Positions 1-12,454 are shown, counted from the stretch's first letter. The stretch: 64,000 nucleotides of DNA from Cycas panzhihuaensis (GCA_023213395.1 CM041465.1:250487741-250551740); one strand, 5' to 3'. Made by a program: numbers and translations. Notes: a model not told the origin generated them from the letters alone.

Positions 1-790
1 CCAATGTGAAGTTTTCATTATGTGTATATTGAAGGCCATGCTGCAATGTGCCTTTGAGATATTTTAGTAAACGTTTTATTGCTAACCAATGCTTTTGATT
101 GAATTGAGACATGTACCGAGAACAAATTCCAACTACAAATGAAATATCAGGTCTAACATTATTCAAATAGATAAGACTACCCACTAGTTGCCAATAGAGT
201 GTGGAATCTATTAGTTGTGCTTCCTCACCAAGTGGCAATTTGACACCATTCTTCATGGATGTAGGCGTTGACTTACAGTCTTCCATTTTGAATTACTAGA
301 AGATATCCCAAGCACATTTTTCTTGGGAGATAAAAATGTTGCATGGTTGTTGCCACACCTACATGCTTAAAAAATAATAGAGAAGTCCCAGATCTGTTAT
401 CTCGAAATTCCTCTTTAGGTCCTCTTGGAAATTTTGTGTCATCTTAATATCATTTCTTGTGATTACTAAGTCATCAACCTAAAATATGACAAAGATAACA
501 TGTTGGTTCCTAACTTTTATGTACAAGTTGGGGTCTAATGAGGATCGATGAAACCCATATCTCTAAAAATAATCATTGACTTTTTAGTACCATGCACATG
601 GACATATAAAGCCTTTTTAAGGAGACAAACCAAATGTTTTTTGCCATGTATTGTGTAGTCAAGAGGTTGCTCCAAATATACCTCCTCTACAAGATCACCA
701 TTGAAAAAGATGTTTTTTACGTTCATTTAATATATTGACCATTTGCATTGTGCAACTAGGGCCAATATTAATTTGATTGCATTCATATTT
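1..790 (-). pseudogene. Ty1/copia Pol fragment (RT and start of RNase H), cut by left window edge
   Basis: The minus strand encodes decayed copia reverse transcriptase. Positions 535-726 hold the conserved stretch around [13 protein letters not shown] and the HLVCxLKKALY motif that in this family precedes GLKQAPRAW. Positions 1-530 align by eye, in the same order, with 38480-39040 of copia element I. Similarity fades near 790 at the point matching about 39260 of element I, so the upstream integrase part is absent. Stops and frameshifts occur throughout. The rest of the element would lie left of the window. Confidence 0.8.
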
Positions 791-1375
791 CTTTTACGAC
801 ATGGACATGTTGTAAGAATGGTTACACAAATACATGGATGGTGCCTTAAACAAAGTTTTAAACATGTACATGAAACCCACATTAAGCATGACTTTAAAAC
901 CCATATTAAAGACATAGGCACCTTACACTCATGGAAGCATAAGAGTTCATATGCTTTGGGAAGCACGACAACTCATATGATTAGGGAAGTGTAAGATTTC
1001 ATACTCATGGAAGTGTGAAGGCCACATGCTCAAGAAACTAAGAGATTGAAAGAAATGAATGGACCTAAGATAGAATTTGTGGAAGAACCATTAAGGCAAG
1101 GGGTGACCCAATACACAGGGATGCACATTTCCTCTTTAGGTTCATGGTGGCTATAAGATAGAAGGGACACACTCCTAAATATGGGATGGTGAATCCAAGT
1201 ATGTTCCCATGGATGAACCAGTAGCCCTAAGGACCAATCCATAGGGATGGATAGGTTGGTGGCATGTCCACAGGCATGGACTATAAGACTAGAGGCATTT
1301 CCCCTTGGGGAATTATAAGGCTCAAGGTGCTCCTAAAGACAAAGATCTCTAAAGTAAAGTGATCACCAATTATAC
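791..1375. other. No recognisable gene
   Basis: No coding domain, LTR edge or RNA gene is visible. Short open frames on both strands show no protein motif that I recognise. It is probably old repeat-derived or intergenic sequence. Confidence 0.5.
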
Positions 1376-1672
1376 ATGAAATGGAAGCAAATGAATGCCC
1401 CAATCGCACTAATCACTTGTTGTGGAGAAGGTAGACAACCACTACACCAAGAGAAGCCAAAGGGCTTGGGCAACCCCTCCTTGCTTGAGGAAATGGATAC
1501 CACTGTGAGTAGATCTGGTGAACCATAGGAGGACACTACTTGGTGGGTAGATGATCCCATATCTGAAGATGAGGCCCAAACACCATTCCTATATATGATA
1601 CATAGGGGTGTCACCATAGAGATTGGCATTACAGAGGGAGGCTCTACCACACAAGTATATTGTCATGAACTC
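1376..1672 (+). pseudogene. Unidentified decayed open frame
   Basis: An ATG at 1376 opens a plus-strand frame of about 98 codons with a single TAG near codon 54 and an acidic second half (around DDPISEDEAQ). The opposite strand is also partly open, at 1363-1650. I recognise no family. It could be a remnant of a transposon Gag or ORF1, or chance. The call rests only on the low stop density. Confidence 0.2.
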
Positions 1673-2551
1673 TAGCTCAATGAAGCCACAGACAATGCAC
1701 ATGGGAATGCTTAGCATTGGGTTCTATCATCCAAACCATTGTAATTTCTCATTCCGATCAATGTGAATCTCATTCCCTAGACATAGTGCGGAAAATGCAA
1801 GGTAGAAAATAGGTCATGCCCACCCCAAGAGGAAACAATACCATTGTCACCAAAACCTAACAACTAGGCCATCTCATTGACATCTAGCTCTAAACTACAA
1901 AACTCTACCCCACCTCACTTGAAGCAAGCCACCTTCTATAGTCTATCACTAAAAAGGGTATATACAAACATGTGCTCAAGAAGGGGCTAGGGGATTAATA
2001 ACTACTTAACTATAATTGACTAGCAATACCCCATTGGTTTGTCATAATGAATGATTTTGATATTCTTAATCCTAACAGGCATGACCCTAATTTCAACTAT
2101 ATCTAATGAGATGCATCTAGAAGAATGTAAGGAAATCCATAATCCCCACGTAGAATTATGCTATAAGGGAAGTTCAAAGTAAGAAACATGATGTTTTAAT
2201 ATTGCAATAGATTAAAGTAAGAGACTTTAAATTCTGTGTGGTATTGAAAGCAACTATGTGCAATGGATTTGGCTCTAGGATACTTGGGAACGGTTAGGGA
2301 TTTCCAAGGATGGTTATAAATATAATCCAACAAGAAAATGGTGAAAAACAATGAAAATCCAGCCAAGGTATGATTATGGAATGGTTTTGGGAAGCTTCTA
2401 GGAGACAATCGCAGGTCAAGAAACTTGCTCTTGAGGAATAGTTCTCTTCAAGCACAAGGATAGTTTTGGGATGGTTCTGACAAGAATGGAACAATTCTAG
2501 AATAGCAAACACTTCTTGGGACAGTTTTGCACCAAAACTCCTAGAGACGAA
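1673..2551. other. No recognisable gene
   Basis: Nothing codes recognisably. From about 2280 to 2530 the plus strand repeats loose variants of TTTTGGGAnGGTTCT, giving a faintly repetitive texture but no clean tandem period. Bases 2547-2551 (ACGAA) are the left target-site duplication of element A. Confidence 0.5.
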
Positions 2552-3433
2552 TGTTGACTTAATGTTTCACTACACTTGTGAAACTGGCACTTGTCAAGGA
2601 ATCACTGGTAGTCTAGCTTAGGATGCAGTCAACATGCTTCTTCCATTCATTATCATTAAAGGCCTCATACAGACAGAATTAGCGTACATTTATCTGAATT
2701 ATCACAATAATATCACAATTTCCATACAACAGTACACCAAACAACATACATTCCACCTATACAATCATCACGGTACACATACAACACAATATTCCACATA
2801 AATCCTTATTTTATTAAGTAATATATCTCATACTTCCAATTTTGGAACATATCCTGCATATGTTCCAGCCATATACACTGTGACTATTACATATGTCCCA
2901 AACAGGGAATGTATTCAAAATGCATCCATTGATCCTCTACTCTGTATCGTCTTGCTGCTGTCATACTGCCTCATGGAAGGAATCCTTGGCTCTCACATAG
3001 AATGATAAGAAAAGTACCATTAAATATCCATTTTGGTGCCCTTTGAATGAACGGTTATGACCCATGGTCATAACCATTCCTTTTCCTAATACATGTGCCT
3101 TTTCACTTTAACCACATGGTTAACTTTCTTAATGGTGTCCTTTGTTCTCTGTACGTCTGTACGTATGCCCGTCGATGTTGACGTCATTCGTTCTAGGCGC
3201 TCTTACTTCAAGTCCAACCATGCATTCTATTTATGTCTATTGACATACCTGGAATGGTACATACATGTGTTGCATCTCAAAAGGTACGCACCTGTCATAC
3301 GTACCCAGAATGGTTCCATTTAGCTTTTTTCCGCCATGTGTGCCTCTGAATGGTCTGTACCTGCATTCCACTGGTCAATAGAAGCCTACTTTCCTCATTT
3401 CTCATAGCCTATGTGCCAAAATACACTCCAACA
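2552..3433 (-). repeat. 3' LTR of element A
   Basis: Plus-strand start TGTTGACTT and end CCAACA, the reverse complement of a TGTTGG...GTCAACA LTR. It matches 12595-13479 along its whole length. It carries scattered GTAC cores, for example near 3150-3170 and 3285-3305. On its internal side (3434-3443) the minus strand reads GGGATAGA directly before TGTTGG, a short purine-rich tract also found before the LTR in B and H. Confidence 0.92.
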
Positions 3434-3435
3434 TC

Positions 3436-4621
3436 TATCCCAAGTCAACATAATAGGGTTGAGCATCCCTACTAATCAAAATTTTCAAAACTTTTGGGGT
3501 ATCCTTCCCCCTCTCTGTTCTAAAGCTGCCCTTGCTACCTTTGCTCCATCGTTTGCTCTCGTGTAGCTAAGATTTCTTCATTGATTTGTGTAAGAGTTGC
3601 TATTATAAAATCCTTTTCCTTAATTTTCTCTTGAAGGGCAACTATTTCTGCCTTATATTCTTCCTCCTATTTTTGAAGTAAACAAATTATCTCCTGTGAT
3701 TTTCCTCCTGGCTGGGTTGGCTATGCTGATATCTCTCCTATCTCCATTACAAGAGGGAACTCCGTCCATTCCTCAAGGGATGGTTCTACCTCTACTTCCT
3801 CCTCATGTTCTCCTCCATCCCTTCTCCTCTTAGTGCTTCTTCAGACCGCCTGTTTGGTGCGGTGCTGAATAAGTGACCCTAGAGTTTGTTGTAGCCATTT
3901 CAGGACCTTTGTCATGTCCTTCACTCTCCTCTGGATTTCTTTGTCTTGAGTGTTATCCAGAAACGCGTTCACCCATTGCTTCATCAAAGGTTCCTGTGGA
4001 CGGGTGGTCGATTGCAGAGGTTGTACTCTGGGACACTTATGAAATAAGATAACCAATAATAAGGAGGGATGTTTAAATGGATGTATCATGACCTCTCCAA
4101 TTTGTTGAGCCATGTTTACAACCAAAAACTCTGACCAATTTAGCTACTCTCCATCTTGAATCTTTGGTAGCACTGGCATCATCCCCCCTGGAATGTATGT
4201 ATATTTCATTTTGGATAAGAACCTGGAATTTATTACTTTTGCTATCCATTGCAATCTAACATCTCTTATGTCTGCTACACGAATGACTCTTAATAATATT
4301 TGAGTATTTTCCTGTCAAAATTCCCTTAGGCAGGTCTCTTGGTCCACTTCTGATCTTTTGGTGGCTATTTGGGAATTCTCCTTCTTTTGGAAGCCATGTG
4401 AGCAGGTGGATTATCTTTGCATCCATCTTTATTTTCTTTGAATCCCTTTTTAACTCTAATAGTATATTATCCATCAATTCTTGGTCCTAATACAAAGGAT
4501 TGAGGTATATATATTCTCCCCATCCTGCTTGTCTAACCTTTGCTTTGAATTGGGTAGACAATCCCTTGAATTCCTTTCTTAGTTTTGGCAAGAATGTCTC
4601 CTGACACCCTATTGTCTTCAT
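3436..4621 (-). pseudogene. ORF3 of gypsy element A (extra ORF after integrase)
   Basis: An extra reading frame between integrase and the 3' LTR, in the place where env-like genes sit in some retroelements. The start is an ATG at 4621 followed within a few codons by a GCQETF motif shared with B (22207) and H (61659). The order is: an N-terminal region with WGEYIY and a lysine-rich helix; a middle with a KRKYTYIP-like motif; a short hydrophobic run LLLVILF; and an acidic to lysine-rich C-terminus ending in a predicted coiled coil. Stops and frameshifts break it (4484, 4255 and others). I recognise no domain family and see no convincing signal peptide or long membrane span, so env is not supported. 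Confidence 0.7.
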
Positions 4622-4859
4622 CCTAGGCATGGCTATGGGAATTTTGGAAGGTGTGCAAATATTGACAAGAGAATGCAAGACAAACCCTACGTGCATAACC
4701 TTTTTGGAACGATTGATTATATCTGGCAATTTGCTTCGAATTTTGTATTGTTCTCATACTCTTTCCTTCCCTGGAATGTGGTACTTTTGGGCTGGCTCCT
4801 TGTTGTTGTCGATTGTGGATTGATTCCTCCTCTTTTCTGATTGCGTACTGTGCAGGAAT

Positions 4860-5040
4860 AGTTGCAGGTATGTATTATATATTTTGTCTTTTTTGCCTGT
4901 TTATTCTATGCATACTTGATAGCGTACCTTTTCGGTCTGTATAGTGTATTTCTACTTAAATACACTGTGCATACCTGGTAACGTACCCTTTTTGGTACAT
5001 ATAATGTATTTTGTTAGTACGTACACTAAATTATTGACTC
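4860..5040 (-). repeat. GTAC-rich degenerate tandem repeats, element A
   Basis: Roughly 60-bp units, each with variants of GCATACCTGGTAACGTACC and GTATAGTGTATTT, between integrase and ORF3. The same block occurs in B (21640-21930), in H (61890-62250) and as a trace in C (about 47756-47800). It is noncoding. The A-rich tract at about 5150-5190, next to integrase, is also conserved between copies. Confidence 0.7.
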
Positions 5041-5302
5041 TTGTGGTGCAATTTTTCCTGATTTGTTGCTCTCTTGCTTCTTCGTTGTAGTAATGTGTCT
5101 TTTCCCTTGACGATTGTCATATTGCTTATTTATATGATGTGAGTTATAGTTAATTCTCTTTTTTTCATTTTCTTTTTTTTTTGTATTTTTGGTTACATAC
5201 CGAACTAAATTATTTTCTGGTATCAAGGCAATCCAATTTGCCTCAACTTCACAGAACATGTTATGGTACAACCAATTGATCTGACTAGTAAGTTGTTCTG
5301 CT

Positions 5303-6493
5303 TTAGTTGATGTAAGGTTTTAATTGGCTACCATTCACTCGGGTTGGTAGCAATGGTTCATCGATCTCCTCAAGTTGTATTGAACCATTTTAGAAGATTC
5401 TCTCGACGATATAGGATCCCAACCATCTTATTTTGAGTTTCTTGGGGTGCAACTTGAACTTGTTGTCAGAGAGAAGAACTTGGTCGCCTTCCTTGAATTG
5501 TGGCATGCGTAGGTGACGATTGTGCCACGCCTTTTGTCTTCTTTTCTCTATGCCTTGTAACCATTTTGCCATATATCGTTTTTCCTCTAGCCGCACTAGT
5601 TCTTCCAACCTCCTTCGTAAGGAATGGAAGTCATCTAATCGGCATTGCATGGCGGTTCTTCAACTCGGGATTTCGAATTCGATAGGGAGGATGGCTTTGA
5701 TTCCATATACGAGTTGGAATGGCGTTTGTCCCGTTGATCATTTATGTGATGTCCTAAAGGCCCACAACACTAACGGTAAATTCTCAACCCAGCCTGACCT
5801 TCCTGCATCGCAAATCTTTCACAGGCTATTCTCGATAATCTTATTCAAACTCTTTGCTTGTCCGTTGGCCCTTGGGTAGTACGGTGTGGATTTCCAATGA
5901 CTAATCATAAAGGTTGATGTCAATACCTCTATGGTTTGGTTGAAAAAATGAACTCCTCGGTCACTTATGATTTCCAATGGGCATCCAAACCATGTAATGA
6001 TCACCTCGTAAAGGAATTGTATTGTACTTTTAGAATCAGCTTTCCTTAGTGATCAAGCTTCCACCCATTTGGTCATGTAGTCCATTGCTACCAAGATGAA
6101 TCGGGCTTGAGATCGTCAGGCAACAGGTTTGATGGGTCCGACGAAATTGAGTCTCCACTTCTTGAACGGTGCCAAAGGTAAGATTGGATGGAGGGGCTAG
6201 AAATTTTGTCGATTCGATTTCCCAACCCTTTGACAATAATCACACGCTTGGATCCACTTCCTTATGTCTTCGAACATAGATGCCCACCAAAATCCTGATG
6301 TCAGTACCTTTCTTCAGGTTGCCATCTTTCCCATATGACCTCTGGCTACGCCTTCATGTGCTTGGGCCATAATTTGATTGATCTCGTGTGGCCTTACACA
6401 CCGACGTAGTACTTCATCCGATCATAGTTTATACAACTCCCCTTTAATCAGCTAGTATGGTTCTGCCTTGCACACTAAATTTTGGTGTTTCGT
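5303..6493 (-). pseudogene. Integrase of gypsy element A (catalytic residues lost)
   Basis: The integrase inserts cDNA into the host genome. Visible are the HHCC zinc region (AHEGVARGH ... CDYCQR, about 6400-6210), the catalytic core and a C-terminal domain ending KPYIN and a stop at 5303-5305. There is no chromodomain. In the DDE core the first aspartate has become asparagine (LNFVGPI; B has LDFVGPI), the second is kept (SDRGVHF), and the glutamate is lysine (GQAKS; B has GQAES). With several stops added, the enzyme must be inactive. Confidence 0.88.
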
Positions 6494-8034
6494 TCAATCC
6501 AGTCCTAGCGATAATTTTCTTGTTGCTAGGTATTTGGGTATTCCGTCATACCATTCCGTTGGTACTGCCTCTACACTGAATAATGTTGCATCTAGAAAGT
6601 CATTCAGTATCCCTGTAGCTCTTTCTCCGTTTGTGATTCTTGATAAATGATCAGGTATTATATGGGCTTTCCCAGGTTTCACAATGATTTTCAATGAAAA
6701 TTCTTGAAACAACATAAGCCACCTACTAATCCACCCCTTCATTACAGGCTTGTTTACTAGGTACATGAGTGCTTAGTGGTCTATAAAGAATAAGAATGGA
6801 TTCGACAACAGGTAATGTCGAAATTTCTGCAATGCATACACCATTCTGAGTACTTCTCTCTCTGTTGTGGTGTAATTTTGTTCTGCATTGGTTAGTTTCT
6901 GACTTGCAAAGTAAATGGGGTGGTCCATTTTGTCGTCGCTCGGTTGCGCAAGTACACATTCGATCACGTATTGTGAGGCATCGACATATACGTGGAAGAT
7001 TTTTCCCCAATCCAAAAATCTTAGTATAGGTGCAGATATTATGACTTTTTTCAATGCTTCAAACACCTGTTGTTGTTCATCACTCCACTCCCATTCAACG
7101 TCTCTTTTCAATAATTCCTCTAGGGGTCTTGATATACACGCATACCCCCTAATGAATTTTCTCTATAACCTGTTAATCCCAAGAATCATTTCAATTGTTA
7201 TCTTGTGAATGGTACTGGGAAATGTAGGATTGTTGATACCTTAGTCGGATCTATTAACAATCCTTCCTTGCTCACAATATGCCCTAACAAGTTCCCAAAA
7301 GGTACCAAGAAGATACATTTTCCTGGATTTAGACATAATTTGTTTCCTCGACATGTTTGCAGCATTTCCTTGAGGTTATCCATATGGTCCTTCATGAGTC
7401 TATATAACGTCTAATCATCTAAGTAGATTGCCACTTTTTCCCCAATCATCTTACGGAATATGTTAATCACTATTCTTTGGAATGTGGTTGGGGCATTTGT
7501 AAGACCGAAGGGCATTACCCTGTATGTGTATGTCCCCCATTCCATTACAAAAGTTGTTATTGCTTGATCCTACAGGGCAATCTAGACTTGGTTGTATCCA
7601 CTGAAACGATCTGTGAAGGAACACATTTCATTTCCCCCTACAACCTCCAGAATATCTTCCATAAAAGGCAATGGAAAGGGACACTTCTTGGTTACCCTAT
7701 TGAGTTGCCTATAATCCACACAAACACGTATTTTCCCGTTTTTCTTCGGGACCACCACCACAAGACTCACCCAATCGTTGTAGTCGATCTTATAGATATA
7801 TCCTGCTTCCAATATCTTATCTAGTTCCTCTTTTACTTTTTCCTTGTATTTTGGGTTCATTCAGTAACGTCTCCGCATCACTGGTTTAGCCCCTTCGATA
7901 AGGTCAATATAGTGCATTCTGATCACTGGGGGAATGCCCTTAAGATCTTTGTATGACCAGGTGAACACATCACGAAATTCTTCAAATAATTGTTGAGCTT
8001 GCGCTATTGTTTGGTCATCCCAGTAATTCCCTAT
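6494..8034 (-). pseudogene. Reverse transcriptase and RNase H of gypsy element A
   Basis: Copies the element RNA into DNA and removes the RNA strand. From the 5' side (8034 down): a pre-RT stretch with FRDVFTWSYKDL; fingers with VPKKNGKIRVCVDYRQLN; FSGYNQV; MPFGLTNAPTTFQR; the catalytic YLDD box at about 7405-7420 followed at once by a TAG stop; the GHIV connection; then RNase H with the VYVDASQY motif and a tail ending KPGKAHIIPDHLSRI. Stops also occur after GYNQV and before MNPKYKEK. It is almost full length for the domain pair but broken. Confidence 0.9.
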
Positions 8035-9478
8035 TCAAATGTTTTTTGGTTTCTCCTTACTCCCTACATTGATTTCAATTGTTTTTATTTTTGTCATTTC
8101 AATACCCCTTTTATTTTCCATATGGTGGGCAGAGGTGTTTTCGATTTCTCTTTCACCATAGTTGAGCTCTGTGAATTCCGTGGGATAGTTAGGGTTGTCC
8201 TCTTCTTCATCCTTTGATTCTTCCTTTTCTTTCCTATGTACTAATGATATGGTTTTTTGTTCCAAGTCCATACTCAGTTTTCTAATAGTTTTGAATATCT
8301 TGTCAATGTTCTTGTCCTCTGATGAGTGTGAAAATGTTTTTATAAAGGATTTCTTAAGATTTCCCCATGTTACGTCTAGGTTCCATTCTTTTCCCAAGAA
8401 CCAATCTCTTGTTATGTGACCTACGGTATGGTGAAAAGGGTGCTCCATGTTTTCTTGGGTAAACTCAAAGATGTCTATTCTCATTTACACCTTTGATTGT
8501 GTTTAATGGGGCACTCTCCTACATAGAATAATGGGATGTTTAATTCCTTAGGAGGGTCAAATCGCGTTCTGAGTGCGGATTGTAATTCCCTCCAACCTTA
8601 GAAGGTGGTCTGGTGGGCTAGGTACAAATACCATACAGTCCCTTGCAAGGTTAGTATAAAATCTGACTCCCATTGAAGTTTATTCCAGATACCCTCATTT
8701 AACCAATACTTTATATAGTGTGTTAGGTGAGTAATCCCATATAGTTGGTCTCCATAAAAGGATTTGACATAATTTCCAATGTATGTCTCAAAGTTACTCT
8801 CCTCGAGTATGGCAATCCTAATTCCTAGACCTGAGTCTCTAGGGGTATGTCATGTTGGTTCCTTTTCTATTCCCTCTGATTCGGCACCGATAGTTAGAAA
8901 GGACCTAATGTTGGGTGGGTGTACCTCTAAAGAAAATGAGGAAGGATTGCTACTTCCTTCCCAGGGTTGTAATAAGGATAGGGACGAGTAATCTACTTCA
9001 GGACCGACACCTAAGGCAAAGGAGGGGTTAGGGTTAGTACTAAATAACATAGAATTATGAAGAAGACTAGGTATATTAGAAGTAGGGGGTTTAGGTCTAG
9101 GGTTGAGGTTAGGTTGTCATCATTTTCTACACTACTTATATTATTGTTAGTCCTCATATAATCAAAAGATTTAAAATTAATGTCAATACCATTAGTTATA
9201 CTTTTGGAAAGCAAATTACACCTATAGGAAGAAGAATTGACTTCATATGCATCTTGCAGCCAATAATCCACGAATGTTTCCCCATTTTCGTCGTCGGACG
9301 GGTTGTAAATCTCTCTGAAGTAGGTGGGTTCTGTCTCTTGGGAGTTTATCAACTTGGTCAGTTCTTTAGTGGTTCGATACAAGTTCCCCTCATCGAAGGA
9401 TGATGTTGTTTCTTCACTTGCTATGGTTTTGTTGGATGCATCATCAGGTATTATTTCGATGGAGTTCTTCCCCAACAT
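8035..9478 (-). pseudogene. Protease-RT linker of element A with two capsid-like modules
   Basis: About 480 codons between protease and RT, much longer than a plain spacer. The first part is acidic and proline-rich (9478 to about 8860) and resembles 48366-49130 of element C. Next, 8790-8560 reads almost in one frame (one TAA) with FYGDQLYG, HYIKYW, LTLQGTVWYLYLAH and GWRELQSALRTRF. That is the spacing of a retrotransposon Gag capsid domain: Trp-Tyr core, then W-x-x-L-x-x-x-[LF]-x-x-x-F. A second module at about 8450-8290 has RDWFLGKEWN and TWGNLKKSFIKTFS, the same pattern. The family assignment is inference from motif spacing. The start of the first module is also seen in element C (FYEEQLYG, KHWLGEE). 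Confidence 0.55.
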
Positions 9479-9535
9479 TCGGAGGACTACTTCACTTCCC
9501 CCATCAGATAACGTAAAAGTAATGTCTCTCCAATT

Positions 9536-10141
9536 CTAAAGACATTGGGTCTTGTATAACCATGGGCGTCCCAACAATGTTGGATAAGGTGTCGCCCCTT
9601 TCTCCATTTCCACGTTAGTGAAATCAATTTTGACAACAATTCTGTCAACATCCACTTTTATATTTGTGAGTCTCCCCACTAGTCTCACTAACAATTCATT
9701 CGTTAACTTTACTGAATAGGTCACTACTTTCAATTTGGGGCTTCCCAATTTTTTCCATGTTGTGGTGGGTAGAACATTTATTGTTGCTCCTCCATCCACG
9801 ATTACTCTTGAAAATCTCTCCCCCAATACCGTTATTGTGACCATTGGATCCAAGTCAAAGGATGACAGCATTTTCTTCAGACTCTTTGTAGTTTCCCTTT
9901 GTTGTAATATTTCGACCTTGATCCAATCAATTACTTGGTATAAGGGAATTGTCAATTGTATTTGCTTCACCAAATTCTCCATTAATAACAACATCCTAGG
10001 AATTTTCTCCACTGGTAGCCCTTTAAATAATTCTTCTGCCTGAACAAATTGGGGTTGCACCTTTGGTTCCTCTAGCTTTGTTTGGATTTTATTTTTTCTA
10101 GCATATACGTATTTTGCTTTCAGTTTCCCCATTCGTAACAT
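9536..10141 (-). pseudogene. Aspartic protease region of gypsy element A
   Basis: A retropepsin-like protease that would cut Gag-Pol. The active-site strand reads RVIVDGGATINVLP, with DGG in place of the more usual DSG or DTG; the same DGG occurs in element C, so it is a family trait rather than damage. About 60 residues later comes YPTLLGRPWLY, typical of the C-terminal half of plant gypsy proteases. The frame is open for 201 codons from 10141. The upstream 30-60 residues (YVYARKNK, EELFKG) are the Gag-protease junction conserved in B and C. Confidence 0.82.
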
Positions 10142-10760
10142 TATTTTATTTTCCTAGTGGACTAGCTCCTCCAAAACTTGCTTTGCTTGCTTAAAGTGGC
10201 TTATCTCCATTTTGGGGTTTGGGTAATCCTCATGAGTTCTTTTCCTCTCTGTTTATTCAGAAGCTTTACATTCTTATTGTTTTCTAGAATGATGGTCATC
10301 AGGTTGGTCGCTTTTGCCTTTCCTTTGCATTCCTTCGTTCTATGCTCACTTGGCCCGCATTTGTTGCATACGAGCGGTTTATGTTTGTACTCCTGCTTCT
10401 GCCTGAACTAATTGGGGTTCCACCTTGGTTCCTCCAGTTTTGTTTGGATTTTATTTTTTCTAGCATATACGTATTTTGCTTCCGGTTTCCCCATTGGCAA
10501 CATTATTTTATTTTCCTACTCGACTAGCTCCTCCAAAACTTGCTTTGTTTGCTTAAAGTAGCTTATCTCCATTTTGGGGTTTGGGTAATCCTCATGAGTT
10601 CTTTTCCTCTCTGTTTATTCAGAAGCTTTACGTTCTCATTGTTTTCTAGAATGATGGTCATCAGGCTGGTCACTTTTACCTTTCCTTTGCATTCCTCTGT
10701 TCTATGCTCACTAGGCCGGCATTTGTTGCATACGAGCGGTTTATGTTCATACTCCTGTTT
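10037..10760 (-). repeat. 362-bp tandem duplication at Gag/protease junction of A
   Basis: The segment at about 10037-10398 is repeated at about 10399-10760 with a period of 362 bp (for example ACTAGCTCCTCC at 10161 and again at 10523). The copies are highly similar but not identical. Elements B and C carry the segment once. Because 362 is not a multiple of three it shifts the frame between Gag and protease. A short shared run around CTTCTGCCTGAAC lies at the junction. Confidence 0.85.
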
Positions 10761-12454
10761 GGTTGGGCAATCCAACTTCCAATGCCTGAATTGCAGACAA
10801 ATCAAACACCTTCCCATTGGTTGTTTTTTCTTTGAAGATTTCGGCGTACTTCTTGTTGTGTACAAATTTTGAGGTGGGTTGCTTCCCCTACCCCGACCTC
10901 GCCCTCTATAGCCAATCCCTCTGGGGTTATAGAAGCATTCCCTAGTGTTGTGACTATCCATGCTGCATATATGGGACCCGTTATCCCTTTGGTGCATTGC
11001 ACTATTCTTTGGATTGATTTCACACTCCTTAGTTGTATGCAAACTTTCCTCACATATATGACACCATTTCTCAATTTTGAATTCTCGATCTTTTTGTTTC
11101 TTTGCTTCCTCTTTTCCCTTTTCCATTTTCAATCTAGCTACCTCCTTTCTTAAGGCTTCAATTTCTGAATCCTCCTCTAATACTCCCACTTGACAGAGGG
11201 ATTGGTTGTGTTGATTTTGCTTCATTTCCCTTATTTTGTCTTTCAACCTAAGTAATAAAGGGTCATGCCCTCCACTTTGGGCATCCATCTTTGCTTCAAA
11301 ATCCAATATGTCAAATCTTGAGCATTTTTTAATGATTTCAGACGATGCGCATGCATCACAAATCTTCTCTTCTTCTCATTCAGCCCTCTAACAATGTAGT
11401 TTTTCATATTGTGGTCTATGATTGTTTCGTTTACCATATTGGCAGCGATTATTTGATTTTGTTGATATAGGTCAATACAGATTCTCCTGGCCTTTGCCTT
11501 ATCTCCCTCAAGGCAATCTCCACAGCTTCATTGCTCTAAAACTTTTGGAATCTCTCTTCAAATGATTTCTTTATGTTGGCCCATGTTTCCTTTTTATTCA
11601 ACTCCTTATACCATGTCAGTGGTACTCTCCTTAGCGTACATGCAAATCTAGCCTTTATCTCATCTTCATCTGTAATTTCACGTCAATCAGGTTTTGAAAC
11701 AGGTACACATGCTCTGTTGCATCTGATGTTTCATCGAATATTAGTTTTCCAAAATCCCTCGAGTCGTCCATCCTTGGCAATTGCACTGGTGTCCTTCCCA
11801 GTGGTGATCTTTCTCCTTTTGGCTTTTCTAAGGATTCTACTCTCTTTTCTCCACCCTTCACTTTAGGTGGTGTATTCAAGGTGCTTGGTGCAGCACTCTC
11901 TTTCCCAAATAAAGGATTGTTGAATGGTGTTTTTAAATGTATAGGTTTTGGTACTCATGGCACTTGTACCATCAATGGTATAACTACTAAATATGATTGC
12001 TCGAACCCCTTGTCTAGTGAATCCTCAAATAGTTGCCTTATGAATTTATTTTCCCAATATGTTGAGGGACCTTCCTCCACCTTCTTCTCTTTATCACTTA
12101 GGTCATTCGGGGTATTATCCACATTTGTATATTCCTCCTTCCCTAGGGTGTCATTTTGTTCCAAATCTCCTTCTAGATTTTCCTCCTTTTCCGGACTTAA
12201 AAAGTCATACTTAATTAGGGCAGGCATTAGTAACCATTTGCTCGCCATTTCTTTCTTCTCTTTGTTCTTGAAGTGTTTAGGCTCCACTTGCTCCATTGTC
12301 CCTTAGTCTCGTTATTATGTAGACTCAATCTTCTTGCCCTTCTTAATTTTGATTCCTTTGACCATCGCAATGCCCTTTGTTTGCTTGTTTCTTTCCCTTT
12401 AGATAAAGTACCCTTTTGTGGCTCTTCTGCCCTCAAAGGCCTCTTAGGTGGCAA
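10146..12454 (-). pseudogene. Gag of gypsy element A with a four-knuckle nucleocapsid
   Basis: Structural protein. The start is placed at 12454 by alignment with the PPKRP N-terminus of B and C; here the initiation codon is TTG instead of their ATG. A basic N-terminus is followed by an acidic region, then the capsid core (around DFGKLIF, about 11750), a PRLKSLKN-like segment (about 11330) and a Lys/Glu-rich helix. The nucleocapsid then has four C-x2-C-x4-H-x4-C sites: CHICEESLHTTKEC, a second whose first Cys is Ser, CLICLQFRHWKLDC and CNKCRPSEHRTEEC, with an RGRGRG linker after the second. Frameshifts near 12290, 11900 and 11430 break it. Confidence 0.88.

Noticed and set aside
2280-2530. Loose repetition of TTTTGGGATGGTT-like words
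   Set aside because: No fixed period or unit boundaries, so not called as a tandem repeat.
11881-12306. 141-codon plus-strand frame
   Set aside because: Shadow of the acidic Gag region of element A on the other strand.
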